Source: Caulobacter endophyticus (lineage in GTDB: Bacteria; Pseudomonadota; Alphaproteobacteria; Caulobacterales; Caulobacteraceae). Taken from it: DNA of 64,000 nt. Made by a program: the position numbers and the translations under genes. The stretch lies in contig NZ_QDKQ01000056.1 of NCBI RefSeq assembly GCF_003116815.1, positions 102,118 to 166,117 on the forward strand. The letters are read 5' to 3'. Numbering within the stretch: the first letter of the stretch is position 1; every line of letters begins with the position of its first letter. Positions 17,520-27,163 of this stretch are shown in pieces. The notes beneath the pieces were generated by a model that searched no databases, was not told the DNA's origin, and was given only the letters and a program-made list of their open reading frames with translations.

Positions 17520-18800
17520 TCACGAGATCTTACGGAACACGACGGAGGCGTTGGTGCCGCCGAAGCCGAAGCTGTTGGACACGGCCACGTCGATCTTCAT
17601 CGGCACGGCCTTGTGGGGCGCCAGATTCATCGGCACGTCCACATCCGGGTTGTCGAGGTTGATGGTCGGCGGCGCGATCTGGTCGCGGATGGCCAGGATC
17701 GAGAAGATCGACTCGATGGCGCCGGCCGCGCCCAGAAGGTGGCCGGTCATCGACTTGGTCGACGACATCACCACGTTCTTGGCGTGATCGCCGAGGAAGG
17801 AGGCCACAGCGCCGGCTTCCAGGCCGTCGGCCATGGTCGAGGTGCCGTGGGCGTTGATGTAGTCGATGTCCGAGGGCTGGAGGCCCGCGTCCTTGACGGC
17901 CGCCGCCAGGGCGCGCCCGCCGCCTTCGCCGTTCTCCGACGGAGCGGTGATGTGATAGGCGTCGCCCGACAGGCCGTAGCCGACCACTTCGGCGTAGATC
18001 TTCGCGCCGCGGGCCTTGGCGTGCTCGTACTCTTCGAGCACCACGACGCCGGCGCCTTCACCCATGACGAAACCGCCGCGGTCCTTATCGTAGGGACGCG
18101 AGGCCTTCTCGGGCGTGTCGTTGAAGTCGGTGGCGACCGCGCGGCAGGCGATGAAGCCGGCGATGCCCAGCTTGCAGACGGCCGCTTCCGCGCCGCCGGC
18201 GATCATCACGTCGGCGTCGCCGTACTTGATCAGGCGCATGGCGTCGCCGATGGCGTGGGCGCCGGTGGCGCAGGCCGTCACCACGGCGTGGTTGGGGCCC
18301 TTGAAGCCGTACTTGATCGAGACCTGGCCCGAGATCAGGTTGATCAGGGCCGAGGAGATGAAGAACGGGCTGACGCGGCGCGGACCCTTGGCTTCCAGTT
18401 CCAGGGCGGTGTCGGCGATGGTCGACAGGCCGCCGATGCCCGAGCCGAGGATGACGCCGGTGCGCCACTTCTGCTCGTCGGTTTCCGGAACCCAGCCGGA
18501 GTCCTTAACGGCTTCGTCCGCGGCGGCGATGCCGTACAGGATGAAGTCGTCCACGCGCTTCTGGTCGCGCGGGCTCATGGTCTGGTCGGGGTCGAACGAA
18601 CCTTCGACGTCCGGACCGCCTCCGCCACGACCATCGACGCGCGGCACTTCGCAGGCCACCTGGCAGGCGTAGTCGGTCGGGTCGAAAGCGGTGATGCGGC
18701 CCGCGCCGGACTTGCCGGCCACGATGTTCTTCCAGGACACTTCGACGCCCTGGCCCAGAGGAGTCAGCAGGCCCAGCCCGGTGACGACGACTCTACGCAT
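17520..18800 (-). CDS. fabF: 3-oxoacyl-ACP synthase II
   Basis: The 426-residue condensing enzyme of type II fatty acid elongation starts MRRVVVTGLGLLTPLG. The Cys-His-His triad is visible in VVTACATGAHAIGDA, INAHGTSTMADG and SMTGHLLGAAGAIE. The C-terminus NSFGFGGTNASVVF is standard. It lies 175 bases after acpP, with a hairpin terminator in between, so it may be expressed at a lower level than acpP. Confidence 0.97.
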   Translation of the reverse strand: MRRVVVTGLGLLTPLGQGVEVSWKNIVAGKSGAGRITAFDPTDYACQVACEVPRVDGRGGGGPDVEGSFDPDQTMSPRDQKRVDDFILYGIAAADEAVKDSGWVPETDEQKWRTGVILGSGIGGLSTIADTALELEAKGPRRVSPFFISSALINLISGQVSIKYGFKGPNHAVVTACATGAHAIGDAMRLIKYGDADVMIAGGAEAAVCKLGIAGFIACRAVATDFNDTPEKASRPYDKDRGGFVMGEGAGVVVLEEYEHAKARGAKIYAEVVGYGLSGDAYHITAPSENGEGGGRALAAAVKDAGLQPSDIDYINAHGTSTMADGLEAGAVASFLGDHAKNVVMSSTKSMTGHLLGAAGAIESIFSILAIRDQIAPPTINLDNPDVDVPMNLAPHKAVPMKIDVAVSNSFGFGGTNASVVFRKIS

Positions 18801-18892
18801 GGATTGCTCCCAAACCTTCCGACGCGCCGGCCCAGACGAAAGGCGAAAGCCTTAAGCCGGGTTGCGACGCGAATCTTGGCCACATACGAAAA

Positions 18893-18933
18893 CCGCCGCG
18901 CGCACGATGGCAAGAGCCCGTGCTGCGCGGCGG
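18893..18933 (-). terminator. hairpin terminator after acpP
   Basis: Read on the minus strand, a GC-rich arm (18933-18919) pairs with 18906-18893 with one bulge, and is followed by TTTTCG. It sits 43 bases after the acpP stop and before fabF. It looks like an intrinsic terminator or attenuator that uncouples abundant acpP mRNA from fabF. Confidence 0.6.
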
Positions 18934-18975
18934 CTGATAGTGCTGTTCGCCCGTGAGGGTACGAACCCGACGCCC

Positions 18976-19215
18976 TTAGGCGCCGGTCTTTTCCGTGATG
19001 AACTTCACGGCGTCGCCAACCGTCTGGATGTGCTCGGCGGCGTCGTCCGGAATTTCGATGTCGAATTCTTCTTCGAACGCCATCACGAGCTCGACGTTGT
19101 CGAGGCTGTCGGCGCCCAGGTCGTCGATGAAGCTGGCCTTCTCGGTGACCTTCTCGGGATCGGCATCCAGGTGTTCGATGACGATCTTACGCACGCGCTC
19201 GAGAATGTCGGACAT
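18976..19215 (-). CDS. acpP: acyl carrier protein
   Basis: The start at 19215 gives a 79-residue acidic protein, [23 protein letters not shown]. The phosphopantetheine serine lies in the canonical [23 protein letters not shown]. Length and sequence are typical of the fatty-acid ACP. The longer upstream reading (to 19296) adds a segment out of character. The ribosome site GAGGGA lies about 8 bases before. It sits between fabG and fabF. Confidence 0.97.
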   Translation of the reverse strand: MSDILERVRKIVIEHLDADPEKVTEKASFIDDLGADSLDNVELVMAFEEEFDIEIPDDAAEHIQTVGDAVKFITEKTGA

Positions 19216-19250
19216 TCTGTTAGTCCCTCGTTTTGAAATCTGTTTACCCC

Positions 19251-19280
19251 CGGACGGTATGAACTCTGTTTCACCGTCCG
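19251..19280. repeat. 8-bp inverted repeat in acpP leader
   Basis: CGGACGGT (19251-19258) and ACCGTCCG (19273-19280) are exact reverse complements around a 14-base spacer, 36-65 bases before the acpP start. The AT-rich spacer contrasts with the surroundings. It could be an operator or leader hairpin; nothing else identifies it. Confidence 0.4.
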
Positions 19281-19377
19281 TGAGATGTCGGGTCACCGCC
19301 TATCACGTTCCTTTTCGGGTGACCAGCGGGTCAGCCGCCAAGAAGCATGGCCGTTGTGGACCAAGGCGGCGTTCGCC

Positions 19378-20118
19378 TCAGATCATGGCCATGCCGCCGT
19401 TGACGTGCAAGGTCTGACCGGTGACGTAGCCACCTTGATCGCTAGCCAGGTAAACGCAGGCGGCGGCGATATCGCTCCCCTCGCCCAGCTTGCCGGCCGG
19501 GATGGTCGACAGGATGCCGGCCTTCTGCTGATCGTTCAGGGCGTCGGTCATCGGGCTGGCGATGAAGCCGGGGGCGACGCAGTTGACGGTCACGCCGCGG
19601 CTGGCCAGTTCCTGGGCCAAGGCCTTGGAAAACCCGATCATTCCGGCCTTGGAGGCCGCATAGTTGGTCTGGCCGGGGTTGCCGGTGACGCCCACGATCG
19701 AGGTGATGCCGATGATGCGGCCGGCGCGGCGCTTCATCATGCCCTTGGCGGCGGCGCGAGCCAGGCGGAAGTAGCCTTCCAGGTTCACCTTGATGACGGT
19801 GTCCCAGTCCTCGTCCTTCATGCGCACGATCAGGCCGTCGCGAGTGATGCCGGCGTTGGCGATGACGATGTCGAGCGGGGCGCCGGCGGCTTCCTCGGCC
19901 TTGGCGACCAGGCCGTCGACGGCTTCGGCGTCCGAAAGATTCGCCACGACGAACGAGGCGCGCTCGCCCAGCTCGTTCTTCAGCTCGGTCAGCGCCGATT
20001 CGCGGGTGCCCGAGAGCACGACGTGGGCGCCCTGGCCATGCAGGGCCCGGGCGATGGCGCCGCCGATGCCGCCCGTGGCGCCGGTGACGAGGGCGGTCTT
20101 GCCGGTGAGGTCGAACAT
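19378..20118 (-). CDS. fabG: 3-oxoacyl-ACP reductase
   Basis: The 246-residue SDR enzyme has the NADPH motif TGATGGIGGAIA, the NAG motif IVIANAGITRDGL and the catalytic Tyr-Lys in TNYAASKAGMIGFSKALA. The C-terminus GQTLHVNGGMAMI is the FabG finish. It reduces 3-oxoacyl-ACP in the elongation cycle. It lies 69 bases after fabD. Confidence 0.96.
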   Translation of the reverse strand: MFDLTGKTALVTGATGGIGGAIARALHGQGAHVVLSGTRESALTELKNELGERASFVVANLSDAEAVDGLVAKAEEAAGAPLDIVIANAGITRDGLIVRMKDEDWDTVIKVNLEGYFRLARAAAKGMMKRRAGRIIGITSIVGVTGNPGQTNYAASKAGMIGFSKALAQELASRGVTVNCVAPGFIASPMTDALNDQQKAGILSTIPAGKLGEGSDIAAACVYLASDQGGYVTGQTLHVNGGMAMI

Positions 20119-20187
20119 TTGAGTTCTCCGGTTCGGAGGAAAGGAAAGCGAGGCCCCGTCCGTGAACGGACGCCGGCCTCGACGGGA

Positions 20188-21132
20188 TCAGAGCGACTGG
20201 GCGAAGGCTTCCAGGTCGGCCGGGCTGTTCAGCGGGGTCGCCTCGGCGTCCGGGGCGATGCGCTTGGCCATCCCCGACAGCACCTTGCCAGCGCCGGCCT
20301 CGGCGAAGCGGGTGACGCCGCCCTCGCCGGCCAGCCAGGTCATGCTTTCGCGCCAGCGGACGCGGCCGGTGACCTGCTCGACCAGCAGCTTGCGGATGAC
20401 GTCCGGGTCGTGGACCGGGGCGGCGGTGACGTTGGCCACCAGCGGCGCGCGCGGGGCCAGGATCGTGGCGGTCGCCAGGGCGGCGGCCATCTCATCGGCG
20501 GCCGGCTGCATCAGCGGGCAGTGGAACGGCGCCGACACGTTCAGCGGAATGGCGCGGGCGCCCAGTTCCTTGGCCTTCTCGATGGCCCTGTCGACGGCGG
20601 CCTTGGCGCCGGAGATCACGACGTTGCCGTTGTTGTTGTCGTTGGCGACGACGCAGACGCCGACTTCAGAGCCGGCGGCGGCGGCGGCCTCGGCCAGGGC
20701 GATGTCGGTCTTGGGACCGATCAGCGAGGCCATCGCGCCCTCGCCCACCGGCACGGCGCGCTGCATGGCCTGGCCGCGCAGCTTCAGGAGGCGCGCGGTG
20801 TCGGCCAGGCTGATGGCGCCGGCGGCGGCCAGGGCCGAGTATTCACCCAGGCTGTGACCGGCCACGAAGGCGGCGCGGTCGATCCCGACGCCGAATTCCT
20901 TCTCCAGCGTACGGGTGACCGCCAGCGAGACGGCCATCAGGGCCGGCTGGGCGTTCTCGGTCAGGGTCAGGTCGCCCTCGGGACCTTCGCGCATCAGTTG
21001 GAACAGCTTCTGGCCCAGGGCGTCGTCGACCTCCTGGAACACCTCGCGGGCGGACGCGAAGGCCTCCGCCAGCTCGACGCCCATGCCGACCGATTGGCTG
21101 CCCTGTCCCGGGAAGATGAAGGCGATGCTCAT
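20188..21132 (-). CDS. fabD: malonyl-CoA:ACP transacylase
   Basis: The 314-residue protein starts with FIFPGQGSQSVGMG and has the nucleophile motif AGHSLGEYSALAAAG (Ser) and the catalytic histidine in VSAPFHCPLMQPAADEM. It loads malonyl groups onto ACP. It is the first gene of the fabD-fabG-acpP-fabF-mltG-yicC-gmk series. Confidence 0.97.
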   Translation of the reverse strand: MSIAFIFPGQGSQSVGMGVELAEAFASAREVFQEVDDALGQKLFQLMREGPEGDLTLTENAQPALMAVSLAVTRTLEKEFGVGIDRAAFVAGHSLGEYSALAAAGAISLADTARLLKLRGQAMQRAVPVGEGAMASLIGPKTDIALAEAAAAAGSEVGVCVVANDNNNGNVVISGAKAAVDRAIEKAKELGARAIPLNVSAPFHCPLMQPAADEMAAALATATILAPRAPLVANVTAAPVHDPDVIRKLLVEQVTGRVRWRESMTWLAGEGGVTRFAEAGAGKVLSGMAKRIAPDAEATPLNSPADLEAFAQSL

Positions 21133-21306
21133 GACGGCCCGCTCCTCTTAGATTCAATGTCTTGGGCGCGGAGGGTTAGGGGAAAGCCGGTGACTGGGCA
21201 AGCCGGACCGCTGTTTTGCCGATACTTGCTTTCCGTTGGGGCACGTCCACATTGCTGGCCAAGCCGTCGCGGGACGGCGCCCTGCCCCCTCCCCGGAGTC
21301 GCCAAA

Positions 21307-21843
21307 ATGAAACGCCTCGCCCTCGCCGCCTCCCTGGCCGCGTTCAGCCTGCTGGCCGCCGCGCCCGCTTTGGCGGCGCTGAAACCCGGCGACAAGGCCC
21401 CCGACTTTACAGCGCCCGGCGCCCTGGCCGGCAAGGACTTCGAGTTCAAGCTCAGCAAGGCTCTGAAGAAGGGGCCGGTGGTGCTCTATTTCTTCCCGGC
21501 CGCCTACACCTCGGGCTGCACGGCCGAGGCGCACGAGTTCGCCGAGGCGACGCCCGAGTTCGAGAAGCTGGGCGCCACCGTGATCGGGGTCACCGGCGGC
21601 AATGTCGACCGGATCAAGGACTTCTCGAAGGAACACTGCCGCGACAAGTTCGCGGTGGCCGCCGCCAGCCCGGCCCTGATCAAGGACTACGACGTCAAGC
21701 TGCCGCTGAAGGACAACATGTCCAACCGCACCTCCTACGTCATCGCGCCGGACGGCAAGATCCTGCTGGCCTACAGCGACTTCAACTTCCAGGGCCACGT
21801 GACCAAGACCATGGACGCGGTGAAGGCCTACAAGAGGAAGTAA
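21307..21843 (+). CDS. exported peroxiredoxin (PrxQ/BCP-like)
   Basis: The 178-residue protein has a signal peptide (MKRLALAASLAAFSLLAAAPALA) and a thioredoxin-fold AhpC/TSA domain (KPGDKAPDFTAPGALAG). The peroxidatic cysteine is C71 in the motif PAAYTSGC, and a second cysteine, C111, lies in KEHCRDKF. The domain ends with TSYVIAPDGKIL. The bacterioferritin-comigratory type is usually cytosolic; the leader predicts a periplasmic hydroperoxidase here, whose reducing partner is unknown. The gene stands alone between divergent fabD and a convergent receptor gene. Confidence 0.9.
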   Translation: MKRLALAASLAAFSLLAAAPALAALKPGDKAPDFTAPGALAGKDFEFKLSKALKKGPVVLYFFPAAYTSGCTAEAHEFAEATPEFEKLGATVIGVTGGNVDRIKDFSKEHCRDKFAVAAASPALIKDYDVKLPLKDNMSNRTSYVIAPDGKILLAYSDFNFQGHVTKTMDAVKAYKRK

Positions 21844-21860
21844 GGGGAGCGAGCCGCCGC

Positions 21861-21902
21861 TCGTCATCCCGGAAGCCGCGGAGCGGACGGCCGGGATGAC
21901 GA
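21861..21902. repeat. REP-like palindrome, probable bidirectional terminator
   Basis: TCGTCATCCCGG (21861-21872) pairs exactly with CCGGGATGACGA (21891-21902). GTCATCCCGG...CCGGGATGAC palindromes are frequent between alphaproteobacterial genes. This one lies between the convergent peroxiredoxin and receptor genes. Confidence 0.7.
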
Positions 21903-21911
21903 CGGTCGGGC

Positions 21912-24070
<2,159 letters not shown>

Positions 24071-24216
24071 GTATCCGCTCCCCCTCTGGTGGAGCGACCA
24101 GGAGGGAAAGACCCGCGCGCGGGCGCAAACCCGCCCTCGCCGGCGCCCGCAGGTCGGACAGGCTTGAGAGGCAGATCAGGGGGATCGTCGGGAAAGCGGC
24201 GCGGCTGCGCCTATGC

Positions 24217-24870
24217 TTACCAGTTGGTCTTGACCAGCTTGACCATGAAGCGGCCGTCCTGGACGCGTTCGTCCTCGGCGCGGACGCTGACCGAGAACTC
24301 GGCCGGGATGTCGAACGGGCGGATCAGGCTGAAGTCGACGCCCTCGTCGCCCATGGTGCCGCCGCCCAGGCCGATAGAGGCGATCTGGCGGCCGTCGAGG
24401 GTCAGGGCCGAACGCACGTTGGCGCGGGCGATCGGAACCGAGGTCGGCAGGATCATCGAGCGCGTGGCGTTCATGTCGACCGACACGCTGACATAGTTGG
24501 ACTTGGGCAGGTCGCCGAACCCGAACAGGCGCGACAGCGACGAGCGGAAGCCGGCCTCGCGCTTGTTCAGCGACGCGCCCAGCGCCAGGGCGCGGGGGCT
24601 GGGCCCCTGGTCGGCCTTGGCCGTCATGTTCAGATTGAAGTCGTAGGTGGGCTGCTCGATGCTGCCGGCGACCTTGGCCACGAAGGTGGTGTTTTCGGCG
24701 TCGGACGACAGGTCGAGCGGCAGGGCGGCCGAATAGCCCGTGAAGCGGCCGTCGTTGGACGACACCGACAGGTCGGGCTTCCTGATCGCCTGGGCCAGCA
24801 CCGGGGCAGCCGTCATCGACAGCGCGAACGCGCCGCCAAGGATCAGGCTCTTCACGGTTGCACCCCGCAT
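24217..24870 (-). CDS. exported hypothetical protein (217 aa)
   Basis: The N-terminus MRGATVKSLILGGAFALSMTAAPVLAQ is a signal peptide. The mature part looks beta-rich (alternating polar-hydrophobic strands such as YVSVSVDMNATRSMIL, FSVSVRAEDERVQDGRFMVKLVKTNW). I do not recognise a family. It may be a periplasmic or surface protein. It lies 146 bases from the receptor gene in the same direction and need not be related to it. Confidence 0.75.
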   Translation of the reverse strand: MRGATVKSLILGGAFALSMTAAPVLAQAIRKPDLSVSSNDGRFTGYSAALPLDLSSDAENTTFVAKVAGSIEQPTYDFNLNMTAKADQGPSPRALALGASLNKREAGFRSSLSRLFGFGDLPKSNYVSVSVDMNATRSMILPTSVPIARANVRSALTLDGRQIASIGLGGGTMGDEGVDFSLIRPFDIPAEFSVSVRAEDERVQDGRFMVKLVKTNW

Positions 24871-24926
24871 GCCCCTTCCCTAACCACCTGATCCCTTAAC
24901 GACAAGCTGACTTCCGCCGCGAAAGC

Positions 24927-25436
24927 CTATTTCTCCTTCTGCGACTTGAGGGCCGCCAGCTTGGCGAGCAAGCGCCTTTCGAGGTCCGCCTGCATTTCGG
25001 GCATGATCGCGACCACAGCGGCCGAGGACTTGACCCCGAAGCTGGGCATCTTGGCTATGATCGAGCGGCCGGTCGGGCTTTCATAGAAATCGACCATCGC
25101 CTGCAGTTCGTCTTCGGAGAAGCTCTCGGCGATCGCCGGCTCCATGGCCGCCATCATCCTGTCGAGCATGCCCGCCTCGACGCTTTCGTTGAAAGCCTCC
25201 CGGACGGCCTTGCCCACCAGGGCCTTGGCCTCGTCGTCCCCCTTGGCCGAGGCCATCTGCTGCTGCAGCATGCCAGCCATCAGGTTATCGAGCATCGGCG
25301 CGAAATTCTTCTTCATGTCCATCGCCGAGACGTAGCGATGCGCCAGTTCGCGGGCGCGCGGCGAAGACGCTGCGCTGGGGCCGGCAGCGCCCAGGACGAT
25401 GGAAAAGGCCGCGACGGCCGCTACGATGCGTTTCAT
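24927..25436 (-). CDS. exported DUF2059-like protein
   Basis: The start at 25436 gives [25 protein letters not shown], a signal peptide; the upstream extension to 25499 is rejected. The 169-residue protein is helical with the DUF2059-type core ([51 protein letters not shown]). The phrase ELxAMVDFYxSPTGRSI is the family hallmark. The function of DUF2059 proteins is unknown; the location should be periplasmic. It is divergent from rpsF. Confidence 0.85.
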   Translation of the reverse strand: MKRIVAAVAAFSIVLGAAGPSAASSPRARELAHRYVSAMDMKKNFAPMLDNLMAGMLQQQMASAKGDDEAKALVGKAVREAFNESVEAGMLDRMMAAMEPAIAESFSEDELQAMVDFYESPTGRSIIAKMPSFGVKSSAAVVAIMPEMQADLERRLLAKLAALKSQKEK

Positions 25437-25506
25437 GATTGCAAGCCCCTCAATGCAACCGCACCAGTGGATGCAGAGGACGCTTGGGGCAAGACCCATC
25501 GTTTCC

Positions 25507-25533
25507 TTGCTTCCGCCCTTAGTTTCCTGTAGT
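25507..25533 (+). promoter_or_regulatory. candidate promoter for rpsF-rpsR-rplI
   Basis: TTGCTT (25507-25512) and TGTAGT (25528-25533), 15 bases apart, lie about 140 bases upstream of rpsF. They fit a short-spaced Caulobacter housekeeping promoter loosely. The long leader after it could carry ribosomal-protein feedback control. Recognition is by eye only. Confidence 0.3.
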
Positions 25534-25671
25534 AGCGCGCGTTCTCACGGAAGGCGGTCTTGCGCGAACCCTTCATTGGGCCGGGATTTTCCCGCTCGTC
25601 GCACAGGATCCATCGTGGCCGCCGGACTTCCGCCGTCGACCGCGCCGCCTTCCATAACGGAAGAGGAAAAC

Positions 25672-26079
25672 ATGTCGTTCTACGAACACGTGGTCATCGC
25701 GCGGCAGGACATCTCGCCGCAACAGGCCGAAGCTCTCAACGAGCAAATCAAGACCCTGATCGAAGAAGGTGGTGGTCACATCGCCAAGATCGAATACTGG
25801 GGTCTGCGTAACCTCACCTACCGCATCAAGAAGAACCGCAAGGGCCACTATTCCCTGCTCGCCATCGACGCTCCGGCGGCGGCGGTGAAGGAAATGGAAC
25901 GCCAGCTGTCGATCAACGAAGACGTGCTGCGTTTCATGACCATCCGCGTGGAAGAGCTGGACCTGGAACTGTCGCCGGTTCTGGCCCGTCGCGACCGTGA
26001 GCGCAGCGATCGCCCCGAACGTTCGGACCGCCCTGAGCGTACCGAGCGTCCGCGCGAAGACTTCGCGCCGCAAGCGTAA
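25672..26079 (+). CDS. rpsF: 30S ribosomal protein S6
   Basis: The start at 25672 (ribosome site AAGAGGAAAA) gives [22 protein letters not shown], the S6 opening, with [24 protein letters not shown] and the C-terminal [12 protein letters not shown] strand. S6 binds S18 in the 30S platform. The 135-residue protein carries a tail of repeated [13 protein letters not shown] units, about 25 residues beyond the folded core; Arg/Glu-rich tails vary between species. First gene of the S6-S18-L9 operon. Confidence 0.97.
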   Translation: MSFYEHVVIARQDISPQQAEALNEQIKTLIEEGGGHIAKIEYWGLRNLTYRIKKNRKGHYSLLAIDAPAAAVKEMERQLSINEDVLRFMTIRVEELDLELSPVLARRDRERSDRPERSDRPERTERPREDFAPQA

Positions 26080-26093
26080 GGGAGAAATAGATC

Positions 26094-26375
26094 ATGACCG
26101 ATACGACTGCTCCCGAAGCCGCGGCTCCGGCCGCTGCCGCCGCCGGCGGCGCCCGCCGTCCGTTCTTCCGTCGCCGCAAGGTTTGCCCGTTCTCGGGCGC
26201 CAACGCTCCGAAGATCGACTACAAGGACGTGAAGCTGCTGCAGCGTTACGTTTCCGAGCGCGGCAAGATCGTTCCGTCGCGCATCACCGCGGTGTCGGCC
26301 AAGAAGCAACGCGAACTGGCCAAGGCCATCAAGCGCGCCCGCTTCCTGGCTCTGCTCCCCTACGTCGTGAAGTAA
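26094..26375 (+). CDS. rpsR: 30S ribosomal protein S18
   Basis: The 93-residue basic protein has the S18 core [51 protein letters not shown]. An Ala-rich N-terminal extension ([16 protein letters not shown]) precedes the [15 protein letters not shown] segment. It lies 14 bases after rpsF with ribosome site GGGAGAAA. It binds S6. Confidence 0.97.
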   Translation: MTDTTAPEAAAPAAAAAGGARRPFFRRRKVCPFSGANAPKIDYKDVKLLQRYVSERGKIVPSRITAVSAKKQRELAKAIKRARFLALLPYVVK

Positions 26376-26388
26376 GGGAGACGCCACG

Positions 26389-26970
26389 ATGAAAGTGATC
26401 CTGCTCGAACGAGTCGAAGGCAAGGGCGTCCTCGGCGACGTCGTCACCGTGAAGGACGGCTTCGCCCGTAACTTCCTGCTGCCCCGTCAGAAGGCTCTCC
26501 GCGCCAACGCGGCGAACCTGAAGGCCTTCGAAGTGCAGCGCGCCGAAATCGAAGCGCGCAACGTCCGCAACCGTGAATCGGCCGGCAAGGCCGGTGACTC
26601 GCTGGACGGCACCCAGTACGTCCTGATCCGTCAGGCTGGCGAAAGCGGCCAGCTGTACGGTTCGGTCGCTGGCCGTGACGTCGCCGACGCCATCAAGGCC
26701 GAAGGCGGCAAGGTCGACCGCTCGATGATCGTGCTGGACAAGCCGATCAAGACGCTCGGCGTCCACGAAGTGAAGGTGAAGCTGCACGCTGAAGTGACCG
26801 TCACGGTCACCCTCAACATCGCGCGCAGCGCCGACGAAGCCGAGCGCCAAGCGCGCGGCGAAAACGTCATCGCCTCGCAGTTCGAAGAAGAGCGTCTGGC
26901 CGACGCCGAAGCCGCCCAGGACCTCCTGGAAGGCGGCGCCGGCGCCCAGGAAGGCGACTACGAAGCCTGA
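26389..26970 (+). CDS. rplI: 50S ribosomal protein L9
   Basis: The start MKVILLERVEGKGVLGDVVTVKDGFARNFLLPRQKAL is the L9 signature, followed by a long connecting helix (about 40-75) and the C-terminal domain (LYGSVAGRDVADAIK). At 193 residues it is longer than the usual 150, owing to an acidic Ala/Glu tail (EERLADAEAAQDLLEGGAGAQEGDYEA), common in alphaproteobacteria. It is followed by a strong terminator. Confidence 0.97.
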   Translation: MKVILLERVEGKGVLGDVVTVKDGFARNFLLPRQKALRANAANLKAFEVQRAEIEARNVRNRESAGKAGDSLDGTQYVLIRQAGESGQLYGSVAGRDVADAIKAEGGKVDRSMIVLDKPIKTLGVHEVKVKLHAEVTVTVTLNIARSADEAERQARGENVIASQFEEERLADAEAAQDLLEGGAGAQEGDYEA

Positions 26971-26998
26971 TCCGTCAGGTCCTTCGCAGACGAATGAG

Positions 26999-27030
26999 AA
27001 ACGGCGCGGAGCAATCCGCGCCGTTTTTTT
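26999..27030 (+). terminator. rho-independent terminator of the rpsF operon
   Basis: AAACGGCGCGGA (26999-27010) pairs with TCCGCGCCGTTT (27015-27026) around a GCAA loop, followed by a run of T to 27030. It is a textbook intrinsic terminator. Confidence 0.93.
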
Positions 27031-27163
27031 CTGCGCCGAAACCTAGAATTGCTCAGATTGTAGGACGACCCACGTTCGCGCAGGTTGATCGCGTCTAACC
27101 GCCTGTCGGCCAGAAGAGACGCGAACGCGCCCCCGACCGACAGCGTTTCGAGGGGATTACTCC

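Noticed and set aside
17406..18956. 516-codon plus-strand frame opposite fabF
   Set aside because: Shadow composition, no motifs; the fabF triad on the other strand explains the region.
19285..21306. Long upstream extension of the peroxiredoxin reading frame across fabG and fabD
   Set aside because: The upstream part is a shadow on the opposite strand of fabG and fabD. The real start, at 21307, gives a signal peptide.
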